Assembly (NCBI GenBank): GCA_964229355.1
Contig: CAXRDE010000019.1
Location: forward strand, 248,001 to 312,000
Direction of reading: 5' to 3'
Source of the DNA: CAXRDE01 sp964229355
GTDB lineage: Bacteria > Cyanobacteriota > Sericytochromatia > UBA7694
DNA length: 64,000 nt
In this document: positions 52,077 to 61,438 of the stretch, in pieces
How positions within the stretch are numbered: position 1 is the stretch's first letter
Layout: each line of letters opens with the position of its first letter
The notes under the pieces: generated by a model
Seen by the model: the letters and a program-made list of their open reading frames with translations, nothing else
Databases searched by the model: none
What the model was told of the DNA's origin: nothing
Made by a program: the position numbers and the translations under genes

Positions 52077-54887
52077 ATGGACTATAAAAAGACGCTCAAC
52101 TTGCCCACCACAGCATTTTCCATGCGTGCGAATTCAACACAAAGAGAACCTGAAATTCAGGCTTTTTGGCAAGCACAGGATATTTATCAAAAAAACCTGA
52201 CCACCCGTGAAAAAGAGCCTTTTATTTTACATGATGGCCCGCCTTACCTTAGCTCCGGAAAAATTCACATCGGTCACGCTCTCAACCGTATCCTCAAAGA
52301 TATTGTGGTGAAATATAAAACCTTAAAAGGACACCCTTCGCCACTGGTCTTTGGCTATGACAGCCACGGCTTGCCCATTGAACACGAAGTGATCAAACAA
52401 AAGAAAAACAAAGATAAGTTACAGGATCCGATTGCTGTTCGCGAGGCCTGTAAGGCCTTTGCCCTTGAAAACCTGAAGGGACAACACGAAAACTTCTACC
52501 GTCTCGGCTTAATGGGCGACTGGGAAAACCCTTATCTTACCCTCAACCCCGCCTATGAAGCAGCTCAACTGAGAGTGTTTGCAAATATGGTAGAAAAAGG
52601 CTATATCTACAAAGGACTAAAACCTGTCTATTGGAGTGTGGCAGCCCAGACTGCCCTGGCAGAAGCTGAGGTGGAGTATAAAGATCATACCTCCCACAGC
52701 ATTTACGTTAAAATGACCCTCAAGCCCGATCAGGTAGAAAAGGTATCCGCTGACCTGATGGGCAAAAATGTCCACTTTATTATCTGGACTACCACCCCCT
52801 GGACATTACCCGCAAATCTCGGCGTAGCCCTTAACCCCGCTTATACATACCAGTTCTTAGCCATGGAAGATGGTGACGTTTGGGTCATGGCAGACAAGCT
52901 AGTGGACACTGTTTTACAAACGGTAGGAGCCACCTCTACAGCGGTTTTGCATCAAGCCAAAGGACAAGAGCTCGAAAACCTGCTTTGCCAACACCCATTT
53001 TATTCCAGAGATTCACGGGTAATTTTAGGGAATCACGTTACCGCAGAAGCGGGTACTGGTTGTGTCCATACAGCCCCGGGTCACGGAATGGAAGATTTTG
53101 TGGTGGGAGAAAAATACAAACTTGGCGTTTTATCGCCTGTGGATGCCAATGGGGTCTTTACCCACGAAGCTCCCGGTTATGAAGGTCTCTTTTATGAAAA
53201 AGCCAACGCTCCCATTATCGAACGCTTAAAAGAAGCCCAAAAACTGGTGTATCACACCACCTTCGTCCACTCTTACCCTCACTGCTGGCGAACCAAAACC
53301 CCCGTGATCTATCGCGCGACTGAACAATGGTTTGCCTCGGTGGACAATTTTCGAGCAGAAGCCATTGCAGCCATTCAAAGCGTACAGTGGATTCCCAGCA
53401 GCGGTAAGGATCGTATCGAAAATATGGTGGCTGATCGCACAGATTGGTGCATCAGTAGACAGCGGACATGGGGAGTTCCCATTCCTGCATTTTATCGACA
53501 GGACACCGGGGAGGCAATCCTTCGCAAGGACTTGATCTTACATGTGGCAGACCAGGTCGAAAAAGCAGGGAGTAACGTCTGGTGGACAAAATCTGCACAA
53601 GAGTTACTGCCCGAGGGCTTTAGCCTTGAGGGCTGCCCTGGTTTTGACAAAGAGACGGACATTATGGATGTCTGGTTCGATTCAGGTACCAGCCACAGTG
53701 GCGTCTTACGCCAACGTCCTGAACTGCGTTTTCCAGCGGATCTGTATTTAGAAGGCTCCGATCAACACCGGGGTTGGTTCCAGTCTTCACTGTTGACTGC
53801 AATGGCAGCTTACGGCGAAGCCCCTTATCGCAGTGTCCTGACCCACGGGTTTGCCTTAGATAGTGAAGGCAAAAAGATGAGCAAATCACTGGGAAATGTG
53901 GTGGAGCCCTCTAAAGTGATTCAACAGTATGGTGCCGATGTCTTACGCCTTTGGGTGGCATCAGTGGACTATACCAGTGATGTAAAAGTCTCTTATGACA
54001 TCCTGGGGCAACTGGCGGATGTCTACAAAAAAATCCGCAACACCGTGCGTTTTATTATGAGTAATTTATATGACTTCGATCCCACCACAGATGCGCTGGC
54101 CTATGAAGATCTTAGCGAGTTGGATCGGTATACTCTCCACAAACTGAGCCATGTGATTGAAGATGTTGAAAACAGTTTTGAACGCTACGCCTTTTATCGC
54201 TTTTACCAAACAGTACAAAACTTCTGCGTCATTGATTTGAGCAATATCTACTTTGCCATTGTCAAAGACATTCTCTATATCGAAAAACCCGATGCTCCCC
54301 TGCGTCGTTCTGTACAAACCGTTCTCTGGGAAGTCTTGAAAGCTTTGCTGGGAATGATCACACCGGTATTGACCCATTTGGCAGAAGATGCCAGAGAAAA
54401 AATGCCCGAAGCCTTGCTTGAACAATTGCCTGAAAGTATTTTATTGGGTCATTTTCCAGCGCATCATCCCCAATGGAGAAATGCAGAGCTGTCGGAGAAA
54501 TGGGATAGCGTTCTGGAAATTCGCGATGCCTTGAATCTCCTGTTAGAAAAGGCGCGTGCAGAAAAGCATATTGGCCGCTCCATGGAAGCGATTGCTTATA
54601 TAGAGCACGCCCAACCCGAAATCAACCAATACCTTCAAGAGCACCTGGAGCTTTTCCGTCAGGTCTTTATTTTGGCTGATTTACACATCTCCCAGGCTCC
54701 CGAGCCCCTCCCATCATTGGGGATAAGTCCTGTGGAAAACCTCCATTTAAGCATTCATCGCGCCAGTGGTGAAAAGTGCATTCGCTGTTGGGTTGTGGAC
54801 AATACAGTAGGCAGTCACGAAGCGCATCCTGAGCTGTGTGGACGCTGTGCTGATATCGTTGAATCATTACCTGCCGTGGCCGTATAA
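52077..54887 (+). CDS. ileS: Isoleucyl-tRNA synthetase
   Basis: 936 aa class I synthetase. HIGH motif KIHIGHALNRIL near residue 63, editing CP1 domain (TTPWTLPANLGVA), DWCISRQRTWGVP, KMSKS in GKKMSKSLGN near 600, and a C-terminal zinc finger (CIRCW...CGRC, about 900-925). ATG 52077 has GGAAGG upstream; the frame is open to 52032. No T-box structure was seen in the 85-bp leader. Confidence 0.97.
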   Translation: MDYKKTLNLPTTAFSMRANSTQREPEIQAFWQAQDIYQKNLTTREKEPFILHDGPPYLSSGKIHIGHALNRILKDIVVKYKTLKGHPSPLVFGYDSHGLPIEHEVIKQKKNKDKLQDPIAVREACKAFALENLKGQHENFYRLGLMGDWENPYLTLNPAYEAAQLRVFANMVEKGYIYKGLKPVYWSVAAQTALAEAEVEYKDHTSHSIYVKMTLKPDQVEKVSADLMGKNVHFIIWTTTPWTLPANLGVALNPAYTYQFLAMEDGDVWVMADKLVDTVLQTVGATSTAVLHQAKGQELENLLCQHPFYSRDSRVILGNHVTAEAGTGCVHTAPGHGMEDFVVGEKYKLGVLSPVDANGVFTHEAPGYEGLFYEKANAPIIERLKEAQKLVYHTTFVHSYPHCWRTKTPVIYRATEQWFASVDNFRAEAIAAIQSVQWIPSSGKDRIENMVADRTDWCISRQRTWGVPIPAFYRQDTGEAILRKDLILHVADQVEKAGSNVWWTKSAQELLPEGFSLEGCPGFDKETDIMDVWFDSGTSHSGVLRQRPELRFPADLYLEGSDQHRGWFQSSLLTAMAAYGEAPYRSVLTHGFALDSEGKKMSKSLGNVVEPSKVIQQYGADVLRLWVASVDYTSDVKVSYDILGQLADVYKKIRNTVRFIMSNLYDFDPTTDALAYEDLSELDRYTLHKLSHVIEDVENSFERYAFYRFYQTVQNFCVIDLSNIYFAIVKDILYIEKPDAPLRRSVQTVLWEVLKALLGMITPVLTHLAEDAREKMPEALLEQLPESILLGHFPAHHPQWRNAELSEKWDSVLEIRDALNLLLEKARAEKHIGRSMEAIAYIEHAQPEINQYLQEHLELFRQVFILADLHISQAPEPLPSLGISPVENLHLSIHRASGEKCIRCWVVDNTVGSHEAHPELCGRCADIVESLPAVAV

Positions 54888-54911
54888 AACATTAATTATA
54901 GGAGTTGACTT

Positions 54912-56258
54912 ATGGGAAGCATTTTTAAAGCATATGACATCCGAGGCCTTTATCCAGAAGAAATAAATGAACATGTGGCTTATGGTGTCGGCAAGGCCTT
55001 TGTGGAGTTTTTGGGTGCAAAACACATTGTGATTGGACGTGATATGCGCACTTCAAGTCCAGCGATCTTTGAAGAGCTTTCGCGAGGTATTACAGAACAA
55101 GGTGCCAATATTTATGACATTGGTATGTCCACCACCGACATGTTTTATTTCGCCGTTGAGGAGCTGGGAGCAGATGCTGGAATTATGATTACAGCATCTC
55201 ACAATCCTGGACAGTACAACGGTCTCAAAATGGTGCGCAGCCATGCCACCCCCATTGGTGGAGAGTCTGGCATTAAAGATATTGAAGCCCTGTACCAGAG
55301 AAATGAATTTACCCCAGCTGCCTCCAAAGGACAAATTATCCCCAAACCTGGGATGCTAGAAGCATACGTGCGTTTTATTCATGGTCTGGTAGACATGGAC
55401 AAAATTAAACCCTTACGCGTTGTTGTAGATGCAGGCAATGGAATGGCTGGCCTGGTCGCGCCAAAAATGTTTGAAAACACCCCTATTGAAGTCATTCCCA
55501 TGTTCTTTGAGCCCGATGGTTCTTTCCCCAACCATGAAGCCAATCCCTTAATTGAAGAGAACCGCCTGGACTTGATTGCCAAAGTCAAAGAAGTCAAAGC
55601 AGATTTTGGTGTCGGTTTTGATGGGGACAGCGATCGGGCCTTCTTTGTGGACAATCGTGGGGATTTTATTGACGGCGATTTTATGACGGGTCGCCTGGGT
55701 GCTTATTTACTCAAGCGCCATCCCGGAAGCACCATTTTCTATGATGTCCGCGGCAGTCGCTATGTGCGGGAAACCATCGAAAAAGCGGGTGGAAAAGCCT
55801 TTATGTGGAAAGTGGGCCATGCGTTTATGAAGTCCAAAATGAAGGACACTCCCGGAGCCATTCTTGGCGGAGAGGTGAGTGGACACTTCTATTTTAAGTT
55901 TAGTGATGAATTCTATGCAGATAACTCATCATTGCCTGTGTTCTTAACCGCTGAAATGGTCTCGGAAGAAAATTCCACCCTGTCAGAGGTCATGAAAGCG
56001 CGCCATGATTATTTTATTAGCGGTGAAATCAACTCTGAAGTACACGATGCTGACGCCGTGATGGAAACCATTCGCCAGCAATACAAAGACCAGGGCGAAA
56101 TTGTGGAAATTGACGGACTTTCTGTCATTGGTGATACCTGGTGGTTTAACCTGCGTAAAAGCAATACAGAGCCCCTTTTACGTTTGAATTGTGAGGCGGG
56201 TTCTCAGGAAGCAATGGAAACGCTGAGAGATGAACTGCTAAACATTATTCGCACTTAA
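54912..56258 (+). CDS. manB: Phosphomannomutase/phosphoglucomutase
   Basis: 448 aa. The phosphoserine loop GIMITASHNPGQYNGLKMV near 94, metal-binding FDGDSDRAFF near 237, GGEVSGHFYF near 317, and phosphate loop RKSNTEPLLRLN near 415 give the four domains of the alpha-D-phosphohexomutase family. Could supply Man-1-P or Glc-1-P for GDP-mannose and envelope sugars. AGGAG precedes the ATG. The 3' end overlaps the convergent cca gene by 21 bp. Confidence 0.92.
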   Translation: MGSIFKAYDIRGLYPEEINEHVAYGVGKAFVEFLGAKHIVIGRDMRTSSPAIFEELSRGITEQGANIYDIGMSTTDMFYFAVEELGADAGIMITASHNPGQYNGLKMVRSHATPIGGESGIKDIEALYQRNEFTPAASKGQIIPKPGMLEAYVRFIHGLVDMDKIKPLRVVVDAGNGMAGLVAPKMFENTPIEVIPMFFEPDGSFPNHEANPLIEENRLDLIAKVKEVKADFGVGFDGDSDRAFFVDNRGDFIDGDFMTGRLGAYLLKRHPGSTIFYDVRGSRYVRETIEKAGGKAFMWKVGHAFMKSKMKDTPGAILGGEVSGHFYFKFSDEFYADNSSLPVFLTAEMVSEENSTLSEVMKARHDYFISGEINSEVHDADAVMETIRQQYKDQGEIVEIDGLSVIGDTWWFNLRKSNTEPLLRLNCEAGSQEAMETLRDELLNIIRT

Positions 56259-57545
56259 ACGTGTTAAGAAGTTCACTGCACTGACTTTGTCAGTGACTTC
56301 CCCTGTAGCCTGGGCATCCAACAATTGATCAAGCCATTGACCAATCTTGGGCCCAGGCTTTTCTTTGCTAATTTGAGCCACTTCATGCCCCGACAAAAAT
56401 ACCCTGGGATGGGCAACAGGATTATCCCTTTCTTTCCACAGGGTAGACATCGTATCCAGACTGCTCAGTAACGCCTGGTCATGACGATAAAGGACTTTAC
56501 CCAGAATATAGACCGAAGGAAAGGTGTGAGTCACCTGTCTAAAAAACCTGGACATGTCTACTGGATTTTTGTATTTTCCACAAGACAGCAACAGCATTCC
56601 TGTACTTATCTTTTGAAAAAAAGACCACTCTAACGAGCTCATTACTGAGATTAAGGGTGTTTTTTGTTTTTGAGTAGACATGATTTGCTTACCTGTCAAG
56701 ACCAGACATTGATTACTGGACATACTTCTAAAGTACTGAGAGAAGCTCAATACAAAAAAACGCATTAGTACACGCAAACAGCGTTCCCCCGTCAAGCAGT
56801 AATCCAATCCCTCCGCAGATTGTTCCTCTAACTCGTCATTTAAAATCGCCAGGTCTTGCAGATTAGCCTGTAAGTCACTGGAATCAAGGAGGAAAATCTG
56901 CTGCAAAAGTCCTGTACTGGCCATAATATTCAGCATATCGGTTTGCGATGCTTTTAAAATCTTCTCTAACTCGCTCAAAATCCGTTCACTGGCGCTCTGT
57001 CTTAACAACATGGCCTGGTGTTCAACCCACTTTAAGGTGGTGCTCTCAATACGAAACCCATGCTGTACCGCGAAGCGGAAAACGCGCAACAGACGCAGCG
57101 GATCTGATTGAAAATTTGCTTCTGAAATGCCCCGGACAACTCCAGATGTTAAATCTTGATAGCCACTTGTGGGATCAATGAGAGCAGCTCGCTCAAAAAA
57201 GGCCTCTGTAGAGAAGGCATCCACAGGATAAGCCATGGCGTTCATGGTGAGATCCCTCAGGCGTAAATCTGCAGTAATACACGCTGCTTGAAAGGTGGCA
57301 AAATCCAAAGTATCTTGTTCTGAAATAACCACCCTGGCAATGTCACGTTCCGCATCCAACACAAAATAAGGAACTTGAAAACGCTGACTTAAATGCCTGG
57401 CCAACTGAATGGCTGAATTTTTACAGACAAAATCGTAATCGTGAATCGGTTGGCCTAAAAAAAACTGGCGCAAACATCCTCCTACAAAATACGTTTCCTT
57501 TGTAAAAGCGGCAATTTCCCGAAAGAATGGAAGTAAGATATTCAT
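56238..57545 (-). CDS. cca: tRNA nucleotidyltransferase / poly(A) polymerase
   Basis: 435 aa class II nucleotidyltransferase. FVGGCLRQFFLGQPIHDYDF has the GG and catalytic DxD; DLTMNAMAYPVD and RLLRVFRFAVQHGF follow; a helical C-terminal body has no HD motif recognised. The two tRNAs in the window lack an encoded CCA, which fits CCA addition. ATG overlaps the dciA stop by 4 nt. Confidence 0.92.
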   Translation of the reverse strand: MNILLPFFREIAAFTKETYFVGGCLRQFFLGQPIHDYDFVCKNSAIQLARHLSQRFQVPYFVLDAERDIARVVISEQDTLDFATFQAACITADLRLRDLTMNAMAYPVDAFSTEAFFERAALIDPTSGYQDLTSGVVRGISEANFQSDPLRLLRVFRFAVQHGFRIESTTLKWVEHQAMLLRQSASERILSELEKILKASQTDMLNIMASTGLLQQIFLLDSSDLQANLQDLAILNDELEEQSAEGLDYCLTGERCLRVLMRFFVLSFSQYFRSMSSNQCLVLTGKQIMSTQKQKTPLISVMSSLEWSFFQKISTGMLLLSCGKYKNPVDMSRFFRQVTHTFPSVYILGKVLYRHDQALLSSLDTMSTLWKERDNPVAHPRVFLSGHEVAQISKEKPGPKIGQWLDQLLDAQATGEVTDKVSAVNFLTRLSANNV

Positions 57546-58168
57546 TGGGACGTTGTCTCATCAGGTCCACAGGGTACCTCTTTCTCAAAAACAAACAGAT
57601 GGCAGTAAGGGCATCGGGTATACATGGGCTCATAATAGGTTTGACAATCATTGCAATGGGGCCAATGCTTTGCTTCTAACACCCGTTGGCGCTGCATAAG
57701 CAATAGCATCAAGCGTTGCGCCTTTGCACGCAATTTTTCATCACCAATCCCCTGGGTATAGCGTCTGATTTGTTCTTCTTCCCACAGGGCCAACGGAGAA
57801 GGCGTCATATTTTCAGTTAAAGCCTGTTTGCGCTGAGTAAAAGCCTCAGTAATATGATTCAGCTGTTGATTCTTTTTCTCCCAGTCTGCGGTTTGGGTCA
57901 CACATTTAATATTGCGGATTAGCTGTCCTGCGTTTTGCAGTCGCAACTTTGCCAAAATTTCACGTTGCAAAAAAGAAAACTCTTGAATAAGCGCCGCCGA
58001 GGAGACTTCACAGACCAGGGTGCCCCGTTCAATACGCACAGGCCGAATGCGTTCAGCCAAATAAGGACCCAACAGCGTCGGCCATTGTTCTAAAAAAAGT
58101 GCCAGATCTACTTTGGTAATCGGGTAAGCACGCATCACATCCGTCAGGCCTTCTTTTAAAGACTTCAT
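57542..58168 (-). CDS. dciA: DciA-like (DUF721) helicase loader with C-terminal zinc ribbon
   Basis: 208 aa. The N-terminal DUF721/DciA domain (about 1-95; WPTLLGPYLAERIRPVRIER, then LVCEVSSAALIQEFSFLQRE) loads the replicative helicase in many bacteria. A helical linker (about 100-165) and a CNDC...CPYC zinc ribbon (about 170-195) follow. DUF721 proteins usually end near 100-170 aa, so the zinc ribbon is an extra. It sits between recF and cca with 4-nt overlaps beside oriC, which supports a replication role. Confidence 0.85.
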   Translation of the reverse strand: MKSLKEGLTDVMRAYPITKVDLALFLEQWPTLLGPYLAERIRPVRIERGTLVCEVSSAALIQEFSFLQREILAKLRLQNAGQLIRNIKCVTQTADWEKKNQQLNHITEAFTQRKQALTENMTPSPLALWEEEQIRRYTQGIGDEKLRAKAQRLMLLLMQRQRVLEAKHWPHCNDCQTYYEPMYTRCPYCHLFVFEKEVPCGPDETTSQ

Positions 58169-59286
58169 GTGATTTTACCCTCTCTAACGTGCAAAATTAA
58201 TCCCTGGGCTTTCAACAGCTTTTCCACCGTTTGATCCAAATGGGTTGTGGTGATAAAAGATTGTAACCCTTCATAGGAAATTTGTTCAACCAATAATTGC
58301 TGACGCCGAATATCTAATTCTGAAAAGACATCATCCAATAAAAGAATGGGATATTCACCAATTTTTTCTTTGACGTAACAGAGTTCAGCCACCTTCATAG
58401 CAAGAGCAGCGGTGCGAATCTGCCCCTGAGAACCCACCGCTTTTAGATCTCTTTTGGCATATTTCATGATCAAGTCATCGCGATGAGGCCCCACAGAGGT
58501 TTGCGCCCGAAAAATGTCTTGTCGGCGTTTGCTTTCCAGAAGTTTGAGCACCTCTTCAGCATCCAAGCCTGCAATCGAACTTCGGTACTCAATATCCATT
58601 TCTTCGTAGAGGCCTGACATTTCTACTTGTTTTTGCTTAATCAACGGCAATAAGGCATTTAACATCAAATAACGCTGCTGCACAATCAGGGTGGCGTGCT
58701 GACTAAGTTGTACGTCCCATAACAGTAAATTATCTTTTTGGCTGGCCGGAATGGCTTCTAAAGAGCGGTAATCCTTAAATGACTTTAACAAGGTATTCCG
58801 TTGCTTCATAATGCGGTTGTAGTTTTGCAATAGCTTGTAGTAGCCAGGCTTACATTGAATCAGCAAGAGGTCGATATACAAACGCCTGCGGTGGGGCTGC
58901 CCTGTAATAAGATTGAGATCTCCCTGAGAGAACAGCACCAATTTTAAATGCCCAATATAGTCAATTAAACGCTTTTGGTAGGTGTAATTGTACTGAATCA
59001 AACGTTTGCCATCTTTACGGGTTTCATAAGAGAGTAAGAAGTCATCTCCCCGATCCCTACGACAACGGCATCGTACAGAAAAGGAACGGGAATCCCAATG
59101 AATCAGCTCGGTCATACGGGGACTGCGAAAGGAACTGGCAAAAGCCATAACATATAAGGCTTCCAAAAAATTACTCTTGCCCTGTGCATTGGGACCAATT
59201 AAAGCAATTTTTTGAAAACCTGTTAAATCAAGTTCCAGCTGCTGGTAATTGCGAAAGTGATGGAGGCTTAAAAACTCGATCAGCAC
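58165..59286 (-). CDS. recF: DNA replication and repair protein RecF
   Basis: 373 aa SMC-like ATPase. Walker A ALIGPNAQGKSNFLEALYVM near 32, QGQIRTAALAMK signature region and Walker B LLLDDVFSELD near 325. Loads RecA at gaps. It follows dnaN by 12 bp and overlaps dciA by 4 nt. Confidence 0.96.
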   Translation of the reverse strand: MLIEFLSLHHFRNYQQLELDLTGFQKIALIGPNAQGKSNFLEALYVMAFASSFRSPRMTELIHWDSRSFSVRCRCRRDRGDDFLLSYETRKDGKRLIQYNYTYQKRLIDYIGHLKLVLFSQGDLNLITGQPHRRRLYIDLLLIQCKPGYYKLLQNYNRIMKQRNTLLKSFKDYRSLEAIPASQKDNLLLWDVQLSQHATLIVQQRYLMLNALLPLIKQKQVEMSGLYEEMDIEYRSSIAGLDAEEVLKLLESKRRQDIFRAQTSVGPHRDDLIMKYAKRDLKAVGSQGQIRTAALAMKVAELCYVKEKIGEYPILLLDDVFSELDIRRQQLLVEQISYEGLQSFITTTHLDQTVEKLLKAQGLILHVREGKIT

Positions 59287-59298
59287 CGGTTATTCAAG

Positions 59299-60405
59299 CT
59301 AGGGCTTAATTGGCATGAGCATACAAAGATAATCGTCATTGTCCACAGAAGACACTACCACGGGCTGCACTTCCGAATTAAGTTGTAAAACAATATGCGA
59401 ACTATCTTCTGCATAAATGCGCAAGACTTCAATCAGGTACTGCGCATTAAAGCTAATAGACAAAGGCTCGCCCTCGAATTTGGCGGCGATTTCTTCGCGG
59501 GCTTTCCCTTGCTCAGCGCCGGCACGAATGGTGACACCCTGAGAGGAGATATCAAAGGTAATCACATGGGTTTGATCCGAAGACATAATAGAAACCCGCT
59601 CTACCGCAGCTAAAAAGGCACGGGTATCGAGCCAGGCTTTGCGCTGAAATTGTTTCGGTAAAATCTTGTTGTAGTCAGGGTATTTGCCCTCAATCAAGCG
59701 AGAAGTAATCACTTTATCTCCGGACTCAAACAAAATATGTGACCGGCTAAAACTCATCAAGAGCGTTTCTTGCTCATCTTGCTTAACCAGTTTTTCTAAT
59801 TCAATCAGGGTACGGCGGGGCACAATCAAATTAATGGGGTCGCCGCTCTGTGAGAGATTAAGTTGTCTTACCGCCAGGCGATAACCATCTGTGGCAGCAA
59901 GCTTGAGCTGGTCGCCATCAATGCTCAAATTAACCCCCGTCAAAATGGTTTTTGCCGCATCACTGGCAGAAGCAAAGCCGCTCTGGCGGATTGCCTTGCA
60001 GAAGTCCAGAAGATTGAGCTCAAAAACCTGCTGGCGATCTACCTGAGGAAGTTTCGGAAACTCATCGGCGGGTAACGTATTCAAGTGAAAGGCCAGCTTA
60101 TTCCCCAGGAGACTGACAGTACCGTCATTTTTAAATTCTAAGGTGAGTGATTCATCCGGAAATTTGTTGACAATTTCAAAGAGCTTTTTTGCAGGAACGG
60201 TAATACGCAAAGCTTCTTCGAGATTTGCTTCTAAACGTGCTTCAACGCCAATTTCCAGGTCAGTACCTGTCATTTTCAGGAAAGGCCCTTGTTCAGAACT
60301 TAGCAGTACATTGCTGAGCACTGGCAAAATACCCTTTGCAGCAACGGCCCGTTGCACTGCATGAAGGGTTTTCTTTAAATCTTCAGTTTGACAGGTGACT
60401 TTCAT
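59299..60405 (-). CDS. dnaN: DNA polymerase III beta sliding clamp
   Basis: 368 aa, three clamp folds. MKVTCQTEDLKKTLHAVQRA start, RLIEGKYPDYNKILP in the middle, and the C-terminal YLCMLMPIKP (family MPMR(L)-like end) are typical. ATG 60405 is preferred; an ATG at 60417 adds four residues. Its promoter region holds the unwinding part of oriC. Confidence 0.97.
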   Translation of the reverse strand: MKVTCQTEDLKKTLHAVQRAVAAKGILPVLSNVLLSSEQGPFLKMTGTDLEIGVEARLEANLEEALRITVPAKKLFEIVNKFPDESLTLEFKNDGTVSLLGNKLAFHLNTLPADEFPKLPQVDRQQVFELNLLDFCKAIRQSGFASASDAAKTILTGVNLSIDGDQLKLAATDGYRLAVRQLNLSQSGDPINLIVPRRTLIELEKLVKQDEQETLLMSFSRSHILFESGDKVITSRLIEGKYPDYNKILPKQFQRKAWLDTRAFLAAVERVSIMSSDQTHVITFDISSQGVTIRAGAEQGKAREEIAAKFEGEPLSISFNAQYLIEVLRIYAEDSSHIVLQLNSEVQPVVVSSVDNDDYLCMLMPIKP

Positions 60406-60507
60406 AAGCTTTTCCATTTTTCAAAGTGACTCACATTGTGCTCAACGATGGCACAACGCTAACGTAAGCTAACACAAACTGAAGGCTTTTCAAAACCCCT
60501 TAGAACT

Positions 60508-60584
60508 CTTAAGTACTTAGGTACTAATTACTTTATCTTTAAATATTTAATTAGTAATAGTAGAGCCTGTGGAAATGTGGATAA
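60508..60584 (-). other. Basal unwinding-type element with DnaA-trios
   Basis: On the minus strand: TTATCCACA (60576-60584), a second partial box ATTTCCACA, GGCTC, then CTACTATTACTA (DnaA-trio-like), then AT-rich sequence through TTTAAAGATAAAGTAATTAG. Same order as described for the Bacillus subtilis basal unwinding element. Confidence 0.7.
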
Positions 60585-60971
60585 CTTTCCTGAACGTGTG
60601 ATTTAGCTTCGTCTGACATCTCTTTGGAAGATGTGCATATCTTGTGGATAAACACTAAGGTTTTCCACAATCCTGAGTTATCCCCATCTCTATCCCCAAC
60701 ACCTGCTACTTTTCTCCACAAGTTTATCCACAGCATGTTTTACAAAAATAAACATTACTTTACAAAACGAAACATAGGGGGGATCATTTTGCCTGTCGAG
60801 AGTCTTCTCGCTATGATGTCGACTAGTATAAAAAAAATGAAGGGCTTTGTCTAGTTTTTTTCAGGACATTTTTGGTAGGGGATTTTTGTGCTGGACAGGG
60901 AAGCTTTTTGACCACCGGATCCGTTACAAAAGGATCCAGGGATCGTCGATTGAGATGTACAGTCGAGATGA

Positions 60972-61012
60972 CCAGATGTGTGCTTTATCACAAACTTAAA
61001 GCACACATCTGG
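60972..61012. repeat. Perfect 16-bp hairpin inside oriC
   Basis: CCAGATGTGTGCTTTA and TAAAGCACACATCTGG are exact inverted arms around a 9-nt loop. No T-run follows on either side, so it is not a typical terminator. Confidence 0.85.
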
Positions 61013-61209
61013 TAAAGACTTTCTTTCATTCAGAGAGGATTATGTCCCACAAAAAGTCCACAGATGGCGCAGGACAAGATCCAGAGGATCTTTGAGGCGT
61101 CATTCATTTTTGGAGAGAGAGATCCCCTCCCGATCTCCCGTCAAAAAAAGATAAAAAAGTGTCTACTGATCTGCTTTTATTCACACTTATTCCACAGAAA
61201 AAATAAAAC

Positions 61210-61392
61210 TTATCCACAGCTTATCCACATTCATGTGTATAACAGAGGTTAAACAGAAGATATTTTAGAGCGCTATCCACAAGTTTGTACGCGTTGATAT
61301 ATATGGTTTTGAGACGATTATTAATAAGCTGTTAAAAAGCTTATCCACAGTTTATCCACAGCACATTAAAAGTTATCCACAGCTTATCCACA
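61210..61392 (+). repeat. Cluster of six perfect tandem DnaA boxes
   Basis: Three pairs with starts 11 bp apart: 61210/61221, 61341/61352, 61373/61384. The last four have starts at +0, +11, +32 and +43 bp, near whole helical turns. All point the same way. Confidence 0.92.
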
Positions 61393-61403
61393 AGTAATTT
61401 TGT

Positions 61404-61409
61404 TACAAT
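61404..61409 (+). promoter_or_regulatory. -10 element of gatC beside DnaA boxes
   Basis: TACAAT; the -35 position for a 17-bp spacer (61381-61386) falls in the two last DnaA boxes. Leader carries AGGCGG 6 nt before ATG 61439. Confidence 0.5.
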
Positions 61410-61438
61410 GTAAGCTATTCTTTTTCAGGCGGTTTTAA

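Larger units (their letters stand above)
60406..61438. other. oriC: Chromosomal replication origin (oriC)
   Basis: A gene-free 1-kb interval between dnaN and gatC with nine perfect TTATCCACA DnaA boxes. Minus-oriented: 60576-60584 and 60643-60651. Plus-oriented: 60724-60732, 61210-61218, 61221-61229, 61341-61349, 61352-61360, 61373-61381, 61384-61392. Near matches at 60678-60686 and 61273-61281. The minus strand reads box, GC-rich gap, CTA-type trinucleotides, then AT-rich DNA at 60508-60584. There is a perfect hairpin at 60972-61012. dnaA itself is not adjacent. Flanking genes diverge from it. Short frames here are not coding. Confidence 0.93.

Noticed and set aside
60917..60937. Two GGATCC sequences in oriC
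   Set aside because: A pair of 6-bp palindromes is close to chance and shows no further symmetry.
61064..61252. Short plus-strand frame inside the origin
   Set aside because: It overlaps DnaA boxes and has no coding signature.
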